From WVXP01 sp964348095 (GTDB taxonomy: Bacteria; Desulfobacterota; BSN033; WVXP01): 64,000 nt of DNA. The position numbers and the translations under genes were made by a program. Positions within the stretch are counted from its first letter, which is position 1. Every line of letters starts with the position of its first letter. This document shows positions 16,972 through 23,915 of this stretch, one piece after another. A model generated the notes under the pieces. The model had not been told where the DNA came from. It did not search any database and saw only the letters and a list, made by a program, of their open reading frames with translations. The DNA is taken from the NCBI GenBank assembly GCA_964348095.1, contig CAYGBK010000005.1:1-64000 (forward strand), read 5' to 3'.

Positions 16972-18552
16972 ATGAAAGAGCAGGATTCCAAAGGGACGGA
17001 ACAAGAACTCGAGGAAGAGATTGACGAGGCGATAGATAGCCTCTTTGTAGAGAAAGAAGGGGGAGGGGAGAAACCTCCTCCGTCCCCGGTGTCGAGTGCG
17101 GTGTCCCCTGAGCCTCCCCAGAATATCGAAACGGACCTGGGTTCGCCCGCCGAGAAGATAGAGGAAGAGATTGACGAGGCGATAGATAGCCTCTTTGTAG
17201 ATAAAGGCGTGGACAGCGGGAAACCTCCATCCCCAGTGTCGAGTGGGGCGTCCCCTGAGCCTCTTGAGAGTCCCGAAATGGATCTGGGCTCGCCGGCTGA
17301 AAAGTTAGAAGATGAGACCGACCAGTCCATCGACAGCCTCTTTGTGGAGAAAGAAGAGGGAGGGGAGAAGACCCCATCCCCAGTGTCGAGCGGGGCGTCC
17401 CCTGGGCCTCTTGAGAGTCCCGAAATGGATCTGGGCTCGCCGGCTGAAAAGTTAGAAGACGAGATTGACCAGTCCATCGATAGCCGCTTTGTTCAGAAGG
17501 GGACGGGTAGCGAGGGAGTTCAATCCGTTGCCTCGACGGTTAAGTCCGCTGAGTCTCTCGAGACCCCGGAAGTAAAGCTGGAAGCACCCGCCCCGAACGC
17601 CTCGGTCGAGGTGCCCTCAGCAGATCGAGAGCCAGGTCCTGAATCGACCCAGGGGCCCATGCGAAATCTTGAGAATCTGGAGACCCACCTCCTTTCGCTG
17701 GAATGGGAAATCAGCCCCGACTTGATTGATAAGGTCATCTCGGAACTTGGTTTCCTGAAGGACGCTTATGACAATGATCCAGCCCTTTTTCAAGTATTTG
17801 AAATGATGAGTAATGTGGCACACGCTCTTGCTGACGATGAAGGGAACATTACGCCCGACAATCTCCGTTTTCTCCTGGAGGCCAAAGACGGTATCAAGCT
17901 CCTCATCAATGAGCTGAAGGGCAAGGAGGCATATCGGAACGTGGTTTTATCCGGGATTCTGGCCAAGCATCACCTCATGCAAGAACGCCGTGAAGGGCCA
18001 ATCGAAACGACAGACCAAACCGTCGAGAGGAAGGACGTTGAGGGTTTGACCGAGACACTCAAAACACTGTCTCACGAGTTACAGAAAGAAATTCGCCAAC
18101 TTTTTGTAATCACTCAGAAACTTCGGACCGGGAATGCCCATTCCACCCCTTCGGAAACGGTGGGGATGCTGTTGATGACATCGTCCGGCAGGGTTTTTGC
18201 TATAGAGAAGGATCTAGTCCTTCGTTCTGTTCAGATCCCATACCGGATGGTAAGGACGGTTTGGAAAGACAACGAGATCCGAATACGGGGAGATCGTTTC
18301 CCCTTGGTTAACCTCTTCCGTCTGTTCAAGTTCCGGGACAGGGTTGAACCGAAAGAAAAGGCCGTCGTCTTGATTAGAAAGGACGACAGGACCCTCGCTG
18401 TCCTGGTGGATCGTCTTCTTCAAAAAAGGGAGGTTCCTGCGGGGAGTATTCGGGAGGAGAAAAGTCTTGCCTACCTCCGAGGGACTGCTCCTATAGGAAA
18501 GGGGCGAAAAATGTACCTCCTTGACACTGACCGGCTGATGGTGGAGTTCTGA
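16972..18552 (+). CDS. CheW-like scaffold with four N-terminal tandem repeats
   Basis: 526 residues. Residues 14-210 are four acidic tandem units of 49-50 residues (starting about 14, 64, 113, 162), each with a short helix (EEEIDEAIDSLFVEKEG) then a Pro/Ser linker. Residues about 217-385 are helical; the stretch PALFQVFEMMSNVAHAL...LRFLLEAKDGIKLLINEL resembles a CheA P1/HPt bundle without the phospho-histidine. Residues about 396-526 match a CheW/CheA-P5 domain (VFAIEKDLVLRSVQI; DRFPLVNLFRLF; LAVLVDRLLQKREVP). There is no kinase domain. Probably an adaptor joining chemosensory-type signalling to the MglA module; the repeats may be multiple docking sites. Confidence 0.72.
   Translation: MKEQDSKGTEQELEEEIDEAIDSLFVEKEGGGEKPPPSPVSSAVSPEPPQNIETDLGSPAEKIEEEIDEAIDSLFVDKGVDSGKPPSPVSSGASPEPLESPEMDLGSPAEKLEDETDQSIDSLFVEKEEGGEKTPSPVSSGASPGPLESPEMDLGSPAEKLEDEIDQSIDSRFVQKGTGSEGVQSVASTVKSAESLETPEVKLEAPAPNASVEVPSADREPGPESTQGPMRNLENLETHLLSLEWEISPDLIDKVISELGFLKDAYDNDPALFQVFEMMSNVAHALADDEGNITPDNLRFLLEAKDGIKLLINELKGKEAYRNVVLSGILAKHHLMQERREGPIETTDQTVERKDVEGLTETLKTLSHELQKEIRQLFVITQKLRTGNAHSTPSETVGMLLMTSSGRVFAIEKDLVLRSVQIPYRMVRTVWKDNEIRIRGDRFPLVNLFRLFKFRDRVEPKEKAVVLIRKDDRTLAVLVDRLLQKREVPAGSIREEKSLAYLRGTAPIGKGRKMYLLDTDRLMVEF
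17011..17600 (+). repeat. Four in-frame tandem repeats of 147-150 bp
   Basis: Units begin near 17011, 17161, 17308 and 17455, all inside the CheW-like gene. Units 1 and 2 are nearly identical over GATTGACGAGGCGATAGATA and neighbouring bases, and units 3 and 4 share CCCGAAATGGATCTGGGCTC, so expansion seems recent. Unit length is a multiple of three, so copy changes keep the frame. Confidence 0.9.
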
Positions 18553-18569
18553 CCAATAGGGCGAGATCT

Positions 18570-19769
18570 ATGGCAAGAGGAGGAGATGAGAGGCGCCACA
18601 TATCGTCCCGTCGGACCAAAAACCGTTCCAAGGTTCTGCCGCGAGTCGAGGAGCTTGCTCAAGAGATTGAAAGACTGCAAAATTTCAATGAAAGCATCAT
18701 CCAGTCGATTAGCAGCGGGCTAATCCTGGTAGACAATCAGGGAAAGATCACCTATATCAACCGGGCCACTGAAAACATTCTCGGCTATTCGTCAGAGGAA
18801 GTCATCGGTCAAGATTTCCAAACGCTCAATCTGCAGAGGAAAAAAGAGAAACAGAACCTCCTCGGAATTCCTTTTGACCACTCCGGGGATATTGATACGC
18901 GACGAGAGGGAACGATCAGACGAAAAGACGGTGCGGACATTCCGACGGGTTTTACCATCAACAACCATCTGGATGTTCATGGCAAGAAGATTGGTGAGAT
19001 TGTCATTTTTCGAGATTTAACCAACGTGTACAAGATGCAGGAAGAAATATTGAGAATGGATCGGCTGGCATCACTGGGCGAGATTTCCTCAGGTATTGCC
19101 CACGAAATCCGAAACCCTCTAGCAGGCATCAAAACGACAGCCCAGGCCATGGGTGAGGAGATGGAAAGCAGCGATCCAAAGAGGGAATACCTTAACCGAA
19201 TCACCAAAGAGATTGATCGGCTCAATGACCTGCTGATCATGTTCTTCTCCTTTGCCAAACCACAGAGGCCGAATCTCGATTTTTACCATATCAAAGATGT
19301 TGTCAATGAGATTACCCCGTTACTGATCAAGGACATTGGCGATCGAGGAATCACCTTTGCGGAAAAATACGATCCATCACTTCCAAAGGTAAAGGTCGAT
19401 GTCAATCAAATGAGACAAGTTTTTCTCAACCTCTTTCTGAATGCGATCCACGCAATGGGCAATGGTGGGGAGTTGAGGATTGAGGCAGAGTCCGTGTACC
19501 CCAATACGTCGAGCCGGTCTAAGTCGCAGCCTGATTATGTGCAGGTTGCGGTCAGCGATACGGGAGAGGGCATTCCTCGGAACATCATCTCTAAGATATT
19601 TGACCCATTTTTTACGACGAGGGCAAAAGGGGTAGGATTGGGGCTTTCCATTTCCTATCAGATCGTCAAAAGACATGGGGGGACGATCAACGTAGAAAGC
19701 CAAGAGGGCAGCGGAACCACATTTCTCATCACACTCCCTCTTCTGAACGGGGGGGCGAGGTGTAATTGA
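18570..19769 (+). CDS. Soluble PAS-domain sensor histidine kinase
   Basis: 399 residues, no membrane segment. A short coiled coil leads into PAS about 45-150 (SIIQSISSGLILVDNQGKITYINRA), then HisKA with LASLGEISSGIAHEIRNPLAG and HATPase with DTGEGIP and GVGLGLS boxes. It is an NtrB/AtoS-type cytosolic kinase. Its stop shares one base with the start of the sigma-54 activator that follows (TGATG), so they form a coupled pair placed between the MglA module and pilMNOPQ. Confidence 0.92.
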   Translation: MARGGDERRHISSRRTKNRSKVLPRVEELAQEIERLQNFNESIIQSISSGLILVDNQGKITYINRATENILGYSSEEVIGQDFQTLNLQRKKEKQNLLGIPFDHSGDIDTRREGTIRRKDGADIPTGFTINNHLDVHGKKIGEIVIFRDLTNVYKMQEEILRMDRLASLGEISSGIAHEIRNPLAGIKTTAQAMGEEMESSDPKREYLNRITKEIDRLNDLLIMFFSFAKPQRPNLDFYHIKDVVNEITPLLIKDIGDRGITFAEKYDPSLPKVKVDVNQMRQVFLNLFLNAIHAMGNGGELRIEAESVYPNTSSRSKSQPDYVQVAVSDTGEGIPRNIISKIFDPFFTTRAKGVGLGLSISYQIVKRHGGTINVESQEGSGTTFLITLPLLNGGARCN

Positions 19770-21124
19770 TGAAACCGGCGATACTCATCGTGGATGATGA
19801 CGAGGTCATGCGTCAGACCCTTTCAGATGTTTTTGCAAAGAAAGACTATGAGGTTCACACCATCGATACGGGGAATGAAGCCATTGAGATGATCAACAAG
19901 CATCTTATCGACCTGGTTCTCCTGGACATCCGACTTCCAGACATGGATGGCATCGCCGTCCTAAGAAAGATAAAAGAGATCGATACGGATTTGATGGTTG
20001 TGATGATGACGGCCTATTCTGACGTCCAAACCGCCGTTATGGCGATGAAGGCAGGGGCCTATGACTATATCAACAAGCCCTTTGAACTTGATGAATTGAA
20101 ACTGTCAATCCAAAAGGCTATCGAGACTCAGAGTCTGCGGAATGAGGTTCGTCGGCTGAAAAGACAGCACGAAAATGAGGACAGTCGGACTCAGATTTAC
20201 GGGAACAGCCCGCAGGTCCAGAGCGTTAGGGAACTGATCCAGATGATTGCTCAGACACCGCGAACTTCTGTTCTGATTCAGGGAGAGAGTGGAACTGGCA
20301 AAGAGCTGGCAACCAACGCCATCCACTATAGCAGCAAGCGAGCTCACCGTCCTCTCATCAAAATCAATTGCAGTGCTATCCCTGAAAACCTTTTGGAATC
20401 AGAGCTCTTTGGATATGAAAAAGGTGCTTTTACTGATGCCAAATCCACAAAAAAGGGGCTCTTTGAGCTGGCAAGTGGAGGAACCATTTTTCTCGACGAA
20501 ATCGGAGACATGAATGCCTATCTTCAATCTAAGCTGCTTCGGGTACTGGAAACTCAGTCCTTTATGCGCGTTGGGGGGTCACGAGAAATCCATGTTGACT
20601 TGCGATTTATCACTGCCAGCAATAAGAACCTAGCGGAAATGGTGAATGACGGCAAGTTTCGGAAGGACTTGTACTATCGTCTCAAGGTGATGGTTCTCGA
20701 TATTCCTCCTTTGAGGGAACGACGAGAGGATATTCTCCTTCTTGCCAACCTTTTCATCGAGGAGGGCAATAGAGAACTTGGAAAGAATATCAGAGGCATT
20801 TCGGACGACGCGAAGGACCTGCTGTTGAACTACTCATGGCCCGGCAATGTGAGAGAGTTAAAAAATGTCCTCGAGAGAGCGATGATTCTGTCAAACACAG
20901 AATCGATCACGAAGGAGACTCTCCCTATCGAATTGAGGGAGCAGCAGAGTGCTGTTCACGCCACGTCGTTCAATATGGGTGAATCGACGCTTGAGGCGAT
21001 GGAAAGCAGACATATCTCTCATGTCCTATCAATGGTAAATGGGAACAAGTCAAAGGCGGCGAGAAGTCTTGGAATTTCGAGGTCGACTCTCAGAGAAAAA
21101 CTCAAGAAATATGCTATAGCCTGA
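19769..21124 (+). CDS. NtrC-family sigma-54 response regulator (AtoC-like)
   Basis: 451 residues from the ATG overlapping the kinase stop. Receiver 4-118 with phospho-acceptor near D53 and KPF motif, AAA+ with GESGTGKE Walker A, contact loop GAFTDA (20423-20440) instead of GAFTGA, SWPGNVREL, and a C-terminal Fis-type helix-turn-helix (NKSKAARSLGISRSTLREKL). Cognate kinase is immediately upstream. It is embedded in a run that itself begins with a sigma-54 promoter (12192), so autoregulation is plausible. Confidence 0.92.
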   Translation: MKPAILIVDDDEVMRQTLSDVFAKKDYEVHTIDTGNEAIEMINKHLIDLVLLDIRLPDMDGIAVLRKIKEIDTDLMVVMMTAYSDVQTAVMAMKAGAYDYINKPFELDELKLSIQKAIETQSLRNEVRRLKRQHENEDSRTQIYGNSPQVQSVRELIQMIAQTPRTSVLIQGESGTGKELATNAIHYSSKRAHRPLIKINCSAIPENLLESELFGYEKGAFTDAKSTKKGLFELASGGTIFLDEIGDMNAYLQSKLLRVLETQSFMRVGGSREIHVDLRFITASNKNLAEMVNDGKFRKDLYYRLKVMVLDIPPLRERREDILLLANLFIEEGNRELGKNIRGISDDAKDLLLNYSWPGNVRELKNVLERAMILSNTESITKETLPIELREQQSAVHATSFNMGESTLEAMESRHISHVLSMVNGNKSKAARSLGISRSTLREKLKKYAIA

Positions 21125-21138
21125 GAAAGGAAGAAGAC

Positions 21139-22194
21139 ATGGTGCTTGGAAAGAAAAAGGACGTTATCGGCTTGGACATTGGCTCGAGTTCGATCAAGGT
21201 AGTCGAACTAAATGAAACGAAAAGGGGCCACAGATTAGTCAATTCCGCCATGGCATCGATCCCGCCAGAGGCAATCGTTGACGGGTCCCTGATGGATTCA
21301 GTGGTGATCGTGGACACCATCCGAGAATTGATCAAGAGTTTTAAGGTCAGAACCAAGGAAGTCGCGACGTCGGTCTCGGGTCATTCAGTTATTGTCAAGA
21401 AGATCAGCCTTCCTGTGATCACTGAAGATGAACTGGCAGAATCGATCCAATGGGAGGCTGAAAGATACATCCCCTTTGATGCGAGTGATGTAAACATCGA
21501 CTTCCAGATCCTAGGGGCGAATGAAGAAAATGACGAGCTCATGGACGTGATCCTGGTGGCAGCCAAAAAGGACATCATTAACGACTATCTCAATGTCCTT
21601 CTGGAAGCGGGATTGAACGCTGTGATCGTCGACATAGACGCCTTCGCTCTCGAAAATATGTATCAGGCCAATTACCCGATGAAAAGGGGTGAGATCGTAG
21701 GCCTCGTTGACATTGGGGCCAACGTGATGAACATAAACGTTATGAAGGATGGTATATCGGCTTTCACGAGGGACGTCTTCAAGGGCGGGAGCTCCATAAC
21801 TGACGAGATCCAGAAGCATCTCCACGTAGACTATGAAGAAGCCGAGGCGCTGAAAATTGGCAGCAAGATTGACGATAGCAAGCAGCAGGCAATCGACAAC
21901 ATCCTGAAAACGGCCTCTTCAGACTTCGCCTCTGAGGTCGGCCAATCACTGGGTTACTTCCAGAAGACGTCAAACCAGAATGTCGATAAGGTCTTTATCA
22001 GTGGAGGCTGTGCCAAGATCGAGGGATTGAGTAAGGTGATTGAGGCTCAGATCGGTGTTCCTGTAGAGGTGGTTGATCCCTTTCAGAATATAGAAATCAC
22101 AAAAAAGGACTTAACCCTTGATTATATCAGCGACATTAGCCCGATGATGGCGGTCGGGGTCGGGTTAGCCTTGAGGAGGGTAGGAGATCGATGA
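21139..22194 (+). CDS. pilM: Type IV pilus inner-membrane platform ATPase-fold protein PilM (set 1)
   Basis: Actin/FtsA-fold cytoplasmic protein that binds the PilN tail and links the platform to the motors. 351 residues: VIGLDIGSSSIKVVEL nucleotide-binding start, SVSGHSVIVKKISLP, EAERYIPFD and the C-terminal ISGGCAKIEGL, all PilM landmarks. ATG 14 bases after the regulator stop. First of five pil genes in the order M-N-O-P-Q. Confidence 0.96.
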   Translation: MVLGKKKDVIGLDIGSSSIKVVELNETKRGHRLVNSAMASIPPEAIVDGSLMDSVVIVDTIRELIKSFKVRTKEVATSVSGHSVIVKKISLPVITEDELAESIQWEAERYIPFDASDVNIDFQILGANEENDELMDVILVAAKKDIINDYLNVLLEAGLNAVIVDIDAFALENMYQANYPMKRGEIVGLVDIGANVMNINVMKDGISAFTRDVFKGGSSITDEIQKHLHVDYEEAEALKIGSKIDDSKQQAIDNILKTASSDFASEVGQSLGYFQKTSNQNVDKVFISGGCAKIEGLSKVIEAQIGVPVEVVDPFQNIEITKKDLTLDYISDISPMMAVGVGLALRRVGDR

Positions 22195-22730
22195 TTAAGA
22201 TCAATTTATTGGTTGCAAGAGAAGAGCGCAAGAGAGAGTCAATTCGGAAAGAGGTTACAATCTTTGTCCTTGCCATGGTTGTCGTGATGGTCGGCATAGG
22301 CTTTGCACAGTTGATGTATAACCGACATCGGGATGCACTCAGGGCCGAGATCATAGACCTCGAAAACAAGCAGAAGAAACTCCAGGAACTCAAAAAGCAA
22401 ATCAAGAAAGCAAAGGTCGATAAGAAAACCTATCTGGAGAAGTTGAACATTATCAGGAGTCTCAATCTGAACAGGACTCGACCGATCCAAATTATGAGTT
22501 TCTTGGCCTCAGAAATCCCTGAAAAAATGTGGCTTCAATCCCTTGACAAAAACAATGAGAAATTGACGCTCCAAGGGATTGCACTGGATGATGAGACCAT
22601 TGCCAATTTCATGAAGAAATTGCAGCAAACCAGGATCTTTGCCTCTGTTGAGCTGGTGGTCACTGAACGAGTGACCGTCAGTAAGCTCAACTTGAAAAAA
22701 TTCACGATGATCTGCAGAATCGGAATATAA
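22191..22730 (+). CDS. pilN: Type IV pilus protein PilN (set 1)
   Basis: 179 residues; ATGA overlap with pilM. The N-terminal MIKINLLVAREERK is the conserved PilM-binding tail (INLL motif). TM about 24-43, coiled coil about 48-80, then a ferredoxin-like periplasmic fold (MWLQSLDKNNEKLTLQGIALDDETIANFMKKLQ). Bitopic inner-membrane partner of PilO. Confidence 0.94.
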   Translation: MIKINLLVAREERKRESIRKEVTIFVLAMVVVMVGIGFAQLMYNRHRDALRAEIIDLENKQKKLQELKKQIKKAKVDKKTYLEKLNIIRSLNLNRTRPIQIMSFLASEIPEKMWLQSLDKNNEKLTLQGIALDDETIANFMKKLQQTRIFASVELVVTERVTVSKLNLKKFTMICRIGI

Positions 22731-22741
22731 GGGAGGATACC

Positions 22742-23329
22742 ATGGCTGTATCAATGGACACAATTGTAAAGCTTCCCTTGGCAAAAAAAGTTCTCATTCT
22801 CCTTGTTGCGGTCTTCGTCATCGTTGGGCTGTATGGCTATTTAGCCTATCTCCCTCAGAGGGAGGAGATCAAGGGCCTCACTGATCGGCGGGATACCCTT
22901 CGGAAAGAGGTCAACGAGCTCCAGGCGGTGGCCGATAATCTCCGGAAATTCCAGGCAGAGGTCGCCCAGCTTAGGGCACAGCTCAACGACGCTCTCACCC
23001 AGTTGCCGAACGAAAAAGAGATCCCAGAACTTCTAAAGACCATATCGAGACTCGGCAAGGAGTCGGGTCTAGAGTTTCTGAGATTTAGACCAACCGCCGA
23101 GCGGAAAAAACAGTTCTATGCTGAGGTACCCCTTGAATTGGTTTTTCTCGGGACTTACCACGATACAGGAATATTCTTTGATCGAGTGAGTAAACTCTCA
23201 CGAATCATAAACGTGGAAAACTTCAAAATGGCTCCGAATCAGAAATCCGGAGACCAAACGCGACTCAAAGCTCAGGCTGTGGCCACCACCTTTCGTTTCT
23301 TGGAGGAAGGAGCGAAAGGGGCTAAGTAG
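22742..23329 (+). CDS. pilO: Type IV pilus protein PilO (set 1)
   Basis: 195 residues, strong GGGAGG ribosome site. TM about 18-38, coiled coil about 40-85 (LTDRRDTLRKEVNELQAVADNL), then the periplasmic domain with QLPNEKEIPELLKTISRLGKESGLE and FLGTYHDTGIFFDRVSKLSRIINVENF, which is the PilO signature. Forms heterodimers with PilN and binds PilP. Confidence 0.95.
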   Translation: MAVSMDTIVKLPLAKKVLILLVAVFVIVGLYGYLAYLPQREEIKGLTDRRDTLRKEVNELQAVADNLRKFQAEVAQLRAQLNDALTQLPNEKEIPELLKTISRLGKESGLEFLRFRPTAERKKQFYAEVPLELVFLGTYHDTGIFFDRVSKLSRIINVENFKMAPNQKSGDQTRLKAQAVATTFRFLEEGAKGAK

Positions 23330-23369
23330 AAGAGCAAGCGCAAAAGAAAGAAATGAGGAGAATACGCCG

Positions 23370-23915
23370 ATGATATACCGGGGTTGGATTAGAAGAATCA
23401 CCACCGTCTTGATTCTTGTCCTAGGCATGGTATTTGCTTTTTCCGGGTGCGAAAAGCCCTCGGCTCCCCCTCCGATCACGCGGACGAAGCCTTCAAAAAA
23501 GAAAGTCCAGAAGCCCTCTCCCTCGAGGAAAGAAAATACACGCCAAAACAAACCTGTTTTCTCATATAATCCCAAAGGGAAGGTGGACCCGTTCAAACCT
23601 TTCATCCAGATTGGAAGTCCGGGAAAACCTATACCGGGTGTCCCCAAGACTCCCCTTCAGGAATACGATCTGAGCCAGCTCAAGCTGACCGCAATCGTAT
23701 ATGTGGGAGACGGTAACAGTTTCGGGATGGTTGAAGACTCCGCTGGAAAAGGTTTCACAATAAAGAAGGGCACCTATCTGGGAAATCGGGGCGGTAAGGT
23801 CAAAGCCGTTCACCTGGACCGGGTGATCATTGAAGAGCCTTCGAGCCTCTATGGGACGCAGTCGAGAACCCGAGAAATTGTGATGAGGCTTCCGGAGGAA
23901 GGAGGAAAAAAATGA
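23370..23915 (+). CDS. pilP: Type IV pilus lipoprotein PilP (set 1)
   Basis: 181 residues. Signal peptide with lipobox FSGC (Cys27), a Pro/Lys-rich disordered linker (about 30-65), then GKVDPFKPF and the HR-like beta domain (LSQLKLTAIVYVGDGNSFGMVEDSAGKGFTIKKGTYLG...). Connects PilN/PilO to the secretin PilQ. Its stop overlaps the pilQ start. Confidence 0.94.
   Translation: MIYRGWIRRITTVLILVLGMVFAFSGCEKPSAPPPITRTKPSKKKVQKPSPSRKENTRQNKPVFSYNPKGKVDPFKPFIQIGSPGKPIPGVPKTPLQEYDLSQLKLTAIVYVGDGNSFGMVEDSAGKGFTIKKGTYLGNRGGKVKAVHLDRVIIEEPSSLYGTQSRTREIVMRLPEEGGKK

Noticed and set aside
16551..17477. 308-codon open frame on the minus strand opposite mglA and the repeat gene
   Set aside because: It mirrors the repeat DNA of the plus-strand gene, is rich in Ser/Pro/Phe low-complexity sequence and has no ribosome site; the plus-strand genes have clear families.
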